Of a stretch of 64,000 nt of DNA, positions 37,890 to 45,601 are shown in pieces; the first letter of the stretch is position 1, and each line of letters begins with the position of its first letter. Below the pieces are notes generated by a model. It had not been told where the DNA came from, did not search any database, and was given only the letters and a program-made list of their open reading frames with translations. The stretch comes from Rhizobiaceae bacterium (GTDB taxonomy: Bacteria; Pseudomonadota; Alphaproteobacteria; Rhizobiales; Rhizobiaceae). The stretch spans positions 1-64,000 of the forward strand of contig JARGOF010000014.1 in the NCBI GenBank assembly GCA_029212415.1, in the 5' to 3' direction. Both the position numbers and the translations under genes were made by a program.

Positions 37890-38384
37890 GTGGCAAGCCT
37901 TCGTAAAGACGCTGGAATGCGTGATCAGATGGGTGAAAACCCGGCTGGATCCACGGCATCAAAAGACAACGGCCCGGAAGGCCGTGAGCTTTTTGGTATT
38001 GCCGATCTGGCCGAGGAATTCGGCATAACCACACGCACAATACGCTTTTACGAAAACAAAAATCTCATTCACCCGGCCCGGGTGAATGGGTCCCGCGTCT
38101 ATACACGGCGTGATCGCGCCCGTCTGGCGCTCATTCTGCGGGCCAAAACCATCGGTTCCAGCCTGGTGCAGATCAGCCATTTTCTGGATCTGTATGGGGA
38201 GCAGGGGGAAGGACGCGCCGAACAGATGGATTATGTTGTCAGGGAAACAACGAAAGCGATCGCAGAACTTGAAATGAAGCAGGAACTGATCCGCGACACC
38301 TTGAAGGAATTGCGCGAAATTCGCCAGGGTTGCATGGAACGGCTTCCCGGCTACACGCCGGCAGACAATTCGCACAAAGTGTAA
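37890..38384 (+). CDS. MerR-family regulator
   Basis: Up to 164 residues. The MerR winged helix starts at FGIADLAEEFGITTRTIRFYENKNLIHPARVNGSRVYTRRDRARL, and the C-terminal coiled coil (MDYVVRETTKAIAELEMKQELIRDTLKELREI) is followed by one cysteine. It resembles the acyl-CoA-pathway (LiuR-like) MerR group more than metal sensors; no metal cysteine pair is visible. Start codon uncertain: GTG 37890, or ATG 37917 or 37929. It is likely co-transcribed with the SCP2 gene. Confidence 0.83.
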   Translation: MASLRKDAGMRDQMGENPAGSTASKDNGPEGRELFGIADLAEEFGITTRTIRFYENKNLIHPARVNGSRVYTRRDRARLALILRAKTIGSSLVQISHFLDLYGEQGEGRAEQMDYVVRETTKAIAELEMKQELIRDTLKELREIRQGCMERLPGYTPADNSHKV

Positions 38385-38427
38385 TTGCTACTGCCTCTAT
38401 CTCACGACCGCTATCTGTCTGATGTGC

Positions 38428-38889
38428 TCAGTTGCTGGTGGTTGCTTCATGCATTTGGGGCAGGCCCAACCGGCTGCCAATGTCAAAGCGCGATGCGGAC
38501 AGATCTGCAATCGTATGGGTTGCAAGAACGCTCAGGAATGCATTGAGCGCTTCGCGCCATGCCGAATTCAGTGCGCAACTGCTGACCAGCGGGCAATCTG
38601 CGGCATCATTTTCAAAACATTCCGCCATGGCAAGGCTGTCTTCGGTAACGCGAATGACATCAAACAGGCTGATATCCTCGGCGGGGCGGCCAAGTTTGAT
38701 GCCGCCATTACGGCCTCGCACTGTCTCGACGATCCCGGCTTTGACAAGCGGCTTGAGGATCTTGAAAAGAAAAAGCTCTGAAACGCCATAGGCTTTGGCA
38801 ATTTGCGGTATGCGGCTCAAATCACCGGGATTGGCTGCGCAATACATCAGCATTCGGATTGCATAATTGGTTTGTTTGGTCACGCGCAT
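38428..38889 (-). CDS. rirA: Rrf2-family iron regulator RirA
   Basis: 153 residues beginning MRVTKQTNYAIRMLMYCAAN, almost the rhizobial RirA N-terminus. The HTH recognition segment SELFLFKILKPL is followed by GRNGG. The three iron-sulfur cluster ligands Cys91, Cys99 and Cys105 (CFENDAADCPLVSSC) fall at exactly the RirA positions. RirA holds a 4Fe-4S cluster and represses iron-uptake genes when iron is sufficient. It is divergent from a Fe(III)-binding protein gene. Confidence 0.95.
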   Translation of the reverse strand: MRVTKQTNYAIRMLMYCAANPGDLSRIPQIAKAYGVSELFLFKILKPLVKAGIVETVRGRNGGIKLGRPAEDISLFDVIRVTEDSLAMAECFENDAADCPLVSSCALNSAWREALNAFLSVLATHTIADLSASRFDIGSRLGLPQMHEATTSN

Positions 38890-38927
38890 GCTGGTTGTAC
38901 CTCTGTCGGAGCGGGATGGCTCCCTAA

Positions 38928-38944
38928 TTTAGAATCATTCTATT
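38928..38944 (-). promoter_or_regulatory. ICE-like box (Irr site) in the rirA promoter
   Basis: TTTAGAATCATTCTATT matches the iron control element TTTAGAA-N3-TTCTAAA at 12 of 14 defined bases. It sits about 40 bases upstream of the rirA start. In Agrobacterium, Irr represses rirA under low iron, so an Irr site here is expected. Confidence 0.65.
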
Positions 38945-39084
38945 AAATTCGATTATTTTGGTCAAGTTTTACGTTGTGGATTTCCGGCGGTGCATATCCT
39001 GTTGAAAATGCGCTCCTTTCAGCGAATTATTTCACAGTGGAGGGATGTTTGGTCGTAAATCGCGCCAGCATTGTGGATTTAAAT

Positions 39085-39099
39085 TGAAGATACTTGTCA
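39085..39099 (+). promoter_or_regulatory. IRO-like box upstream of the Fe(III)-binding protein gene
   Basis: TGA at 39085-39087, nine bases, TCA at 39097-39099: the IRO-box pattern TGA-N9-TCA recognised by RirA. It lies about 77-91 bases upstream of the start codon. The pattern is short and would occur by chance every few kilobases; the gene context is what supports it. Confidence 0.5.
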
Positions 39100-39175
39100 T
39101 CTTTTATTGTCTGGGGTACTTAAATAGGAGTATCCGTGTCATGTTAAACATAAGTGTTCGCACGAAGGAATTCAA

Positions 39176-40201
39176 ATGCATATGAAATCATTCTCCAGCG
39201 CCGGTATGGCTGCTTTGTTTTTGGCCACTGTTGGAACATCGGCTTTTGCCGATGAGGTCAATATCTATTCCTATCGCCAACCCGATCTCATCGCCCCGCT
39301 TCTGGATGCCTTCAGCGAAGAGACGGGTATCAAGACAAATGTTCTCTATTTGAAGGAGGGGCTGGTGGAGCGCCTCAAGGCGGAAGGTGAGAACTCGCCG
39401 GCGGACCTGATCCTGACGACGGATATTGGTCGTCTGAGCGGCGCCAAGGACGAAGGGGTGACGCAACCGGTGGATGATGCGGACATCAATGCGACGATCC
39501 CTGAGAATTTCCGTGACTCAGAGGGCCATTGGTACGGCCTGACGACCCGCGGTCGTGTGGTCTATGCATCCAAAGACCGCGTTGCGCAGGATGCGATCAC
39601 CTATGAAGAGCTTGCCGATCCCAAGTGGAAGGGCAAGATCTGTATTCGCAGCGGTCAGCATGCCTATAATATCGCCCTGATTGCCTCGATGATTGCTCAT
39701 CTGGGAGACGAAAAGGCCGAAGAATGGCTGGCGGGTGTCAAAGACAATCTGGCGCGCAAGCCTGGCGGCAATGACCGGGCCCAGGCAAAGGGTGTCTTTT
39801 CCGGCGAATGTGACCTGGGCATCGGCAATACCTATTATGTTGGTCTGATGATGACCAATGAGAAGGAGCCGGAGCAGAAAGACTGGGCAAATTCGATCAA
39901 GGTTCTGTTCCCCAATGCCGCCGATCGCGGCACGCATGTCAACATTTCGGGCATGGCGCTGGCCAAATATGCGCCCAACAAGGATGCGGCTATCAAACTG
40001 ATGGAATTTCTGGCCAGCCCCAAGGGGCAGGAAATCTACGCAGAGCAGGTGTTTGAATATCCGGTTGATCCGAATTCAAAAGCCTCGGATATCGTCAACT
40101 CCTTCGGGGAGATCAAGCCGGACACGATCCCGCTTGAGGACATCGCCAAGAACCGCAAGGCAGCCTCGCTGCTCGTCGATAAGGTCGGTTTCAACAATTG
40201 A
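39176..40201 (+). CDS. Periplasmic Fe(III) ABC transporter substrate-binding protein (FbpA/FutA-like)
   Basis: 341 residues: signal peptide (residues 1-25, cleavage after SAFA), then DEVNIYSYRQPDLIAPLLDAFSEETGIKTNVLY, and LGIGNTYYVGLMM, whose adjacent tyrosines are the iron ligands in FbpA/FutA proteins. It binds ferric iron for import. No permease or ATPase gene follows; the transporter partners must lie elsewhere. The start at 39176 has AAGGA upstream; ATG 39182 is possible. Divergence from rirA and an IRO-like box suggest RirA control. Confidence 0.9.
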   Translation: MHMKSFSSAGMAALFLATVGTSAFADEVNIYSYRQPDLIAPLLDAFSEETGIKTNVLYLKEGLVERLKAEGENSPADLILTTDIGRLSGAKDEGVTQPVDDADINATIPENFRDSEGHWYGLTTRGRVVYASKDRVAQDAITYEELADPKWKGKICIRSGQHAYNIALIASMIAHLGDEKAEEWLAGVKDNLARKPGGNDRAQAKGVFSGECDLGIGNTYYVGLMMTNEKEPEQKDWANSIKVLFPNAADRGTHVNISGMALAKYAPNKDAAIKLMEFLASPKGQEIYAEQVFEYPVDPNSKASDIVNSFGEIKPDTIPLEDIAKNRKAASLLVDKVGFNN

Positions 40202-40220
40202 TCAGCTGTTGCTGAAAATA

Positions 40221-40252
40221 ATGGCTGCAGTGCCTCAAGGCGCTGCAGCCAT
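40221..40252. terminator. Bidirectional hairpin between iron-binding protein and trhO genes
   Basis: Perfect 10-base-pair stem ATGGCTGCAG / CTGCAGCCAT, continued after one mispair by GCC-TCAA-GGC. It lies between convergent genes and can serve both strands; U-tracts are weak. Confidence 0.7.
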
Positions 40253-40259
40253 CAATACT

Positions 40260-41201
40260 TCAGCTCCCCAAATGTTTCTCACCGCGTGATTTTGCGAGGG
40301 CAATCTGTTTTTGCCGTTCGCGATAGCGGGCGCGATCTTCAGGGCTACGTTCCTCGTGGCAATAGGGGCAGGATACGCCCTTTTCATAATTCGGGCTTTC
40401 CATCTCCTGCGGCGTCAGGGGCTGGCGGCAGGCGTGACAAAGCTGGTGCTCACCCTCCTGCAGACCGTGTGTCACCGACACCCTTTCGTCAAACACAAAG
40501 CAGGACCCTTCCCAAAGGCTTTCTTCCTGCCTGACGTTTTCAAGATATTTCAAAATTCCACCCTTGAGGTGAAAGACATCCTCGAAGCCTTCGGCTTTCA
40601 TGAAAGCCGTTGCCTTCTCGCAGCGGATGCCGCCGGTGCAATACATGGCGATTTTGGGCTTGTTGTGCAGGCCCGCATTGTTGCGCACCCAGTCGGGAAA
40701 TTCGCGAAATGATTTTGTATGCGGGTCCACGGCACCCCTGAATTGTCCGATGGCCGTTTCATAGTCATTGCGGGTGTCGATGACGATCGTATCGGGATCT
40801 GAAATGAGTGCGTTCCAGTCCTGTGGATCGACATAGGTTCCGACACTTTCAAGCGGATCGATGCCTTCAACGCCCATGGTCACGATTTCCTTTTTGAGGC
40901 GAACCTTCATACGGTTGAAGGGCATGGCCTGAGCCCGGCTCTCCTTGTGTTCCAGATTGGAAAACTCGGGGATGGACCGCAAGAAATGCAAGACACCGGC
41001 AATCGCGCCGGGAAAACCTGCAATGGTGCCATTGATACCCTCACTGGCCAGCAGCAGGGTTCCCTTGACGCCATGACTGTCGCAGGCCGATTGTATCGGC
41101 TCACGCAGATCGGCGAACCGGTTCAGCGGGGTGAAATGATAAAGAGCGGCGACATGGAAATCCGTGCTCATTGCCTCGGTCGTTTTATCTGTTTTACTCA
41201 T
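40260..41201 (-). CDS. trhO: tRNA uridine 5-hydroxylase TrhO (YceA, rhodanese domain)
   Basis: A protein of about 313 residues. The N-terminal acylphosphatase-like domain ([36 protein letters not shown]) is followed by a rhodanese domain with active loop CTGGIRC and a C-terminal cysteine-rich segment ([15 protein letters not shown]). TrhO proteins form 5-hydroxyuridine in tRNA using molecular oxygen. Start uncertain: ATG 41201, with ATG 41213 and ATG 41171 as in-frame alternatives; none has a strong ribosome site. Confidence 0.9.
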   Translation of the reverse strand: MSKTDKTTEAMSTDFHVAALYHFTPLNRFADLREPIQSACDSHGVKGTLLLASEGINGTIAGFPGAIAGVLHFLRSIPEFSNLEHKESRAQAMPFNRMKVRLKKEIVTMGVEGIDPLESVGTYVDPQDWNALISDPDTIVIDTRNDYETAIGQFRGAVDPHTKSFREFPDWVRNNAGLHNKPKIAMYCTGGIRCEKATAFMKAEGFEDVFHLKGGILKYLENVRQEESLWEGSCFVFDERVSVTHGLQEGEHQLCHACRQPLTPQEMESPNYEKGVSCPYCHEERSPEDRARYRERQKQIALAKSRGEKHLGS

Positions 41202-41317
41202 GATTGTCGCCATATCGCTAAACAGCATCCGGTGCAATCTTTGCACTGTTCTATCGGCCTCAATGCTGCGGCCATGTGGACAGGCAGTGCCGTCAAATGG
41301 TATCGGCAAGGGTAATT

Positions 41318-41974
41318 ATGGCAAAATGGTGTGACATGGGTAAAAAAACAGACAAATTGCTTTCAATTCTGCAACTCCAGCCGGTTGTGCCGGTTCTGGT
41401 CATCGACAACGCGGCATCGGCCGTTCCTCTGGCGCGCGCGCTGGTAAAGGGTGGATTGAAGGCCATCGAGATAACGCTGAGAACCGATGCCGCTCTGGAG
41501 GCGATCAGAGCCGTTGCCGACGAAGTGGAGGGCGCCGAGGTCGGTGCCGGCACCATTTTGAACGCAAAGCACTACGAAGCAGCGGTCAAGGCCGGTTCCA
41601 AATTCATCGTCAGCCCGGGCACCACGCTGGAAATCCTGGATGCGGCACGTCGTATGCCGGTGCCGCTGCTGCCGGGTGCTGCGACGCCCAGCGAAGTCAT
41701 GGCGCTTCGCGAAGAGGGCTATGCGGTGATGAAGTTTTTCCCGGCTGAACAGGCCGGAGGCGCTGCCTATCTGAAATCGTTGTCCTCGCCGCTGGCCGGC
41801 ATTCAGTTTTGTCCGACCGGAGGCATCACCCCGGCACTGGCGCTGGATTATCTGGCTTTGCCCAATGTCGTGTGTGTTGGCGGCTCCTGGGTTGCGCCGA
41901 AAGCCCTGGTCGAAGCCGGTGACTGGGACGCCATCACAGCCCTTGCCGCCGCCGCTGCAGCCCTGGGCAAATAG
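41318..41974 (+). CDS. eda: KDPG/KHG aldolase
   Basis: 218 residues, a TIM-barrel class I aldolase. The catalytic glutamate lies in IEITLRTDAAL, the Schiff-base lysine in GYAVMKFFPAEQAGG, and the phosphate loop in FCPTGGITPAL. It cleaves 2-keto-3-deoxy-6-phosphogluconate to pyruvate and glyceraldehyde 3-phosphate (Entner-Doudoroff). ATG 41318 is preceded by AAGGG; ATG 41336 has no ribosome site. No edd is adjacent. Confidence 0.95.
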   Translation: MAKWCDMGKKTDKLLSILQLQPVVPVLVIDNAASAVPLARALVKGGLKAIEITLRTDAALEAIRAVADEVEGAEVGAGTILNAKHYEAAVKAGSKFIVSPGTTLEILDAARRMPVPLLPGAATPSEVMALREEGYAVMKFFPAEQAGGAAYLKSLSSPLAGIQFCPTGGITPALALDYLALPNVVCVGGSWVAPKALVEAGDWDAITALAAAAAALGK

Positions 41975-42074
41975 GTCATGCCGCGATAAATGTCGCATGT
42001 CAGGGTTTGAAACAGCGGCAAGGCGCACCTATCTGGGATGAAGATGATTTCATCCTGTGGGAACCTTTCAGCCA

Positions 42075-42776
42075 ATGTTTGATCCGAAGACACTACTGGA
42101 CCAGTTTCTAGGTTCAAAAGTCCCTGGAACCGATGATAGCGTGCGCGACAAAGCCGGCCAGGCGACACGACTTGCCAAGCAAAACCCGCTTGCAACCGGT
42201 GTGATCGCCGCAGTTCTGCTTGGAACCGGGGTTGGCCGTTCGCTCACCGGATCAGCGCTGCAATTGGGCGGCATGGCCGCGATTGCCGGACTTGGATATC
42301 AGGCCTACAAGAACTATCAGGCCGGAAAAGCACCCCAAAGCAGCCCTGAGCCGCTGGATGTCAAGGTCATCCCGGAGGCCGTCGATGCCGGTTTTGATAT
42401 GGATATCGAAAAGGTTGACGACAGTTTTGCGCTGGCACTGGTGCGCGCCATGATCGCCGCCGCAAACAGCGATGGCCATGTGGACGAGGAAGAGCGGTCA
42501 CGCATTGCAGACCGGCTTTCAGTGGCTGGAATGGCTGAAGACGCAAAGGCCTTCATTGATGCGGAGTTGCAAAACCCGACCTCTCTGCAGGATATTGTTG
42601 CCACCGCACAAACGGATGCGCAGAAGGTTGAGCTCTATACGGCATCGCGGCTGGCCATTGATCCTGATTTAAGGGCCGAGCGCGGTTATCTGGATCTTCT
42701 GGCCGGGCGGCTTGGTCTGCCCGATGCGCTGATCGATCACATTGAGGCCACCGTTTCCGGCGCCAGCGCCAAATAG
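42075..42776 (+). CDS. DUF533 / TerB-like inner membrane-associated protein
   Basis: A protein of about 233 residues. It starts FDPKTLLDQFLG, continues through a glycine-rich hydrophobic stretch (TGVIAAVLLGTGVGRSL, GGMAAIAGLGYQAYKNY) and ends in a helical TerB-like domain (ALVRAMIAAANSDGHVDEEERSRI, ADPD-type LAIDPDLRAERGYLDLLAGRLGLP). This is the DUF533 (YebE) family, of unknown function. Start ATG 42075; a GTG at 42057 is an alternative. Alone between eda and modA. Confidence 0.85.
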   Translation: MFDPKTLLDQFLGSKVPGTDDSVRDKAGQATRLAKQNPLATGVIAAVLLGTGVGRSLTGSALQLGGMAAIAGLGYQAYKNYQAGKAPQSSPEPLDVKVIPEAVDAGFDMDIEKVDDSFALALVRAMIAAANSDGHVDEEERSRIADRLSVAGMAEDAKAFIDAELQNPTSLQDIVATAQTDAQKVELYTASRLAIDPDLRAERGYLDLLAGRLGLPDALIDHIEATVSGASAK

Positions 42777-42931
42777 CTTCTGACGGCTCGGGTATCCCCG
42801 TCGGTCAAGTGCCCCTTTTGTCAAGTGCTGGGTTGGTCTTCGTTTTTCCGCGCAGTCTTGCGGGAAAACAACTTCACAGCTGTTGGCAAGGCGTCTAGTG
42901 TCGGGTTGTTTTCAACTGGACACCTGATGAG

Positions 42932-43714
42932 ATGCCTCGCCTTCGCGCAATCGTCTTGCTTGCATTTATGACCGCTTTCCCCTTGGCGCTGACAGGAGTG
43001 CTGTCGACGGCCCATGGCGCTGAAAGAACTCTGGTCTTTGCCGCTGCAAGCATGAAGGATGCAGTTGAATCCATTATGCATTCCTACCGGGAGACGACCG
43101 GCAAGGCCGTGACTGTCTCATTCGCCGGTTCGGGGACGTTGGCCCGGCAGATCGAGGCAGGCGCACCGGCGGATATTTTTATCTCTGCCAATCCCGCCTG
43201 GATGGGATATCTGGAGGAACGCGACCTTGTCGATCCGCAGAGCGTTTCCACGGTCGCAGGCAATACACTGGTCGTTGTTGCAGCTGGCCCGCAAAAAAAA
43301 ATAACAAATGACACAGAACTGGCGGATCGGCTGGGTTCAGAGCGGTTCGCCATGGGCGATCCTGCCCATGTGCCTGCCGGAATCTATGCCAGGCAGGCGC
43401 TGGATCATCAAGGTCTTTGGCGCAAGGTCATGCAGCAGGCGGCATTTGCAGAAAATGTGCGTGTTGCTCTGGCCATGGCCGCCCGAGGCGACGTTTCTCA
43501 TGCGATCGTCTATGGTTCGGATGCCCGGATGGGAAAAAACCTCGAAATCGTCTACAGGTTTTCAGATGATACGCATGAACCCATCATCTACCCTATCGCG
43601 CTCACCCGCACAGCGGGACCGCAGGCAAAAGCCTTTTACGATTTTTTCCAAACGGCGGCAGCTGCCGGGGCGCTTGCCAGCTACGGGTTCACCAGGCCTT
43701 CATCCGATGATTGA
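42932..43714 (+). CDS. modA: Molybdate ABC transporter substrate-binding protein ModA
   Basis: 260 residues with a signal peptide (residues 1-27, ending THGAE-like AHGAE), then TLVFAAASMKDAVESIMHSYRE and VSFAGSGTLARQIEAGAPADIFISANPAWMGYL, the ModA oxyanion-binding hallmarks. It captures molybdate or tungstate. First gene of modABC. No modE and no recognisable Mo box were seen upstream. Confidence 0.96.
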   Translation: MPRLRAIVLLAFMTAFPLALTGVLSTAHGAERTLVFAAASMKDAVESIMHSYRETTGKAVTVSFAGSGTLARQIEAGAPADIFISANPAWMGYLEERDLVDPQSVSTVAGNTLVVVAAGPQKKITNDTELADRLGSERFAMGDPAHVPAGIYARQALDHQGLWRKVMQQAAFAENVRVALAMAARGDVSHAIVYGSDARMGKNLEIVYRFSDDTHEPIIYPIALTRTAGPQAKAFYDFFQTAAAAGALASYGFTRPSSDD

Positions 43715-43738
43715 AACCCGGGTCGGGGCAACGGGCCA

Positions 43739-44422
43739 ATGACGGGAAACGACGTCATCGATATTATTTTTCTGTCGCTGAAAATCGCGGCCACGGCCAT
43801 GGTGTTTTCGATTCCAATCGCCTTCATCGTGGCCTGGCTTCTGGCCCGTCATGAATTTGCCGGCAAAAGCCTGGTTCAGGCGTTGATCACATTGCCGCTG
43901 GTCATGCCGCCGGTCGTCACCGGGTACATGCTGCTGGTGCTCTTCGGTCGCAATGGATATCTGGGCGGCCTGTTTCACACCCTTGGTATCCAGTTTGCCT
44001 TTCACTGGACGGGCGCAGCACTGGCGGCAGCAATCATGGCCTTTCCACTGCTGGTGCGCCCGATGCGCCTGTCCATCGAGGCGCTGGACAGGGGTCTGGA
44101 AGAAGCCGCATCAACGCTCGGCGCCAAGCGGCTGACCCGTTTTGTCACGATCACCTTGCCTCTCGTGCTGCCGGGCGTGCTGGCCGGTGCCGTTCTGGGT
44201 TTTGCCAAGGCACTGGGTGAATTCGGAGCAACCATTACCTTTGTCTCGAACATACCGGGGGAAACCCAAACCCTGTCGCTGGCGATTTATTCACTGTTGC
44301 AAAGTCCGTCAGGTGACAGGACGGTGATGCTGATGATCGCTGTGTCGGCCTTTCTGGCCATTGGCTCGGTGCTGGTTTCCGAATGGATCGGCAGGCGTAT
44401 GGGGAAGTGGACGCGCCAATGA
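43739..44422 (+). CDS. modB: Molybdate ABC transporter permease ModB
   Basis: 227 residues with five to six membrane segments and the binding-protein-dependent permease loop EEAASTLGAKRLTRFVTITLPLVLPGVLAGAVLGFAKALGEFGATI. Its stop overlaps the modC start (ATGA, 44419-44422). Confidence 0.97.
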   Translation: MTGNDVIDIIFLSLKIAATAMVFSIPIAFIVAWLLARHEFAGKSLVQALITLPLVMPPVVTGYMLLVLFGRNGYLGGLFHTLGIQFAFHWTGAALAAAIMAFPLLVRPMRLSIEALDRGLEEAASTLGAKRLTRFVTITLPLVLPGVLAGAVLGFAKALGEFGATITFVSNIPGETQTLSLAIYSLLQSPSGDRTVMLMIAVSAFLAIGSVLVSEWIGRRMGKWTRQ

Positions 44423-45549
44423 CGGACCACGCGAAAGACGCCAGGATGGAGGGGCAAGGGCTCGATGTTGCCGTTGAAGCGCGGCTTGATCAGTTTGCGC
44501 TAGCTGCCAAATTCAAAGCGGGGCCGGGGCTCACCGCCCTGTTTGGCCAATCAGGCGCGGGCAAGACGACGGTCCTGAAGATGATTGCGGGTCTGGTCAG
44601 ACCTGATGCCGGACGCATCGCAGTGATGGGCCGGGTGCTTTTTGATGCCGCCAAAGGCATCGACATTGCGCCTGCGGACCGCCGCGTCGGCATGGTCTTC
44701 CAGGACGCAAGGCTGTTCCCGCACATGTCAGTGCTGCGCAACCTGACCTATGGTCGATGGGCGGGCAAGAGGTCGGCAACCACGGACATCGGACGTATTA
44801 CCCAGATGCTTGGCATTGATGGCCTGCTGGAGCGTTATCCGCGAACCCTGTCTGGCGGCGAAAAGCAACGGGTGGCCATCGGACGGGCGTTATTGGCTGA
44901 TCCGGCTCTCTTGTTGATGGACGAACCGCTGGCCTCTCTGGATCAACAGCGTAAACGCGAAATCCTGCCCTATCTGGAGGAGGTGCGTGACGAAATCGGC
45001 CTGCCGATCGTCTACGTCAGTCACGAAGTCGATGAAGTTGCCAGGCTTGCCGATACGCTGGTGCTGATGGCTGATGGGGGGGTGCTGGGTGCCGGCAATG
45101 CGGTCGAGATGTTCTCGCGGCTGGAATTTGGTCCGGCGCTTGGTCGCCATGAGGCCAGTTCCTTGCTGACGGGAACCATGGCACGATATCTGCCTGAATA
45201 CGGTTTGTGTGAAATCGCGCTGGGGGAAGGCTGCCTGCTTTATATCGTCAATGAGCGACTGGCGGTCGGCGATCGGTTGCGCATGCGCGTCAAGGCGCGT
45301 GATGTTGCCCTTTCCCTGTCCATGCCCAAGGATGTCAGCGTGCGCAATATCCTGCCGGCCACCATCCATGATCTGGCGCTGGACGACAGTCCCTTTGTCG
45401 AAATTCTGCTGCAGGTCAGCGGGCAGATGTTGCGTGCAAGGATCACCCGATACGCATTTGATGCGTTGAAGCTGGGGATCGGTCAGCCGGTTTTCGCGAT
45501 GATTAAATCGGTCGCCATTGGTCAACGCATGCTATCGGGGAAACTTTGA
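44419..45549 (+). CDS. modC: Molybdate ABC transporter ATP-binding protein ModC
   Basis: A protein of about 376 residues. ABC ATPase: Walker A GQSGAGKTTVLKMIAG, signature LSGGEKQRVAIGRALLADPALLLMDEPLASLD. The C-terminal part (about residues 290-360, LRMRVKARDVALSLSMPKDVSVRNILPATIHDL) is a MOP-type molybdate-binding domain. Start ATG 44419 overlaps the modB stop; the upstream in-frame extension is inside modB. It supplies molybdate for enzymes such as the CO dehydrogenase encoded about 11 kb away. Confidence 0.97.
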   Translation: MTDHAKDARMEGQGLDVAVEARLDQFALAAKFKAGPGLTALFGQSGAGKTTVLKMIAGLVRPDAGRIAVMGRVLFDAAKGIDIAPADRRVGMVFQDARLFPHMSVLRNLTYGRWAGKRSATTDIGRITQMLGIDGLLERYPRTLSGGEKQRVAIGRALLADPALLLMDEPLASLDQQRKREILPYLEEVRDEIGLPIVYVSHEVDEVARLADTLVLMADGGVLGAGNAVEMFSRLEFGPALGRHEASSLLTGTMARYLPEYGLCEIALGEGCLLYIVNERLAVGDRLRMRVKARDVALSLSMPKDVSVRNILPATIHDLALDDSPFVEILLQVSGQMLRARITRYAFDALKLGIGQPVFAMIKSVAIGQRMLSGKL

Positions 45550-45601
45550 AAGGCATGGTTGGCAAGTGGCATTCTGCGGCAATTGAGAATAGAATTCACT
45601 G

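Noticed and set aside
39011-39055. TGA-N13-TCA near TGAAAATG...TTTCA as a second IRO box
   Set aside because: Spacing is 13, not 9, so it does not fit the RirA pattern.
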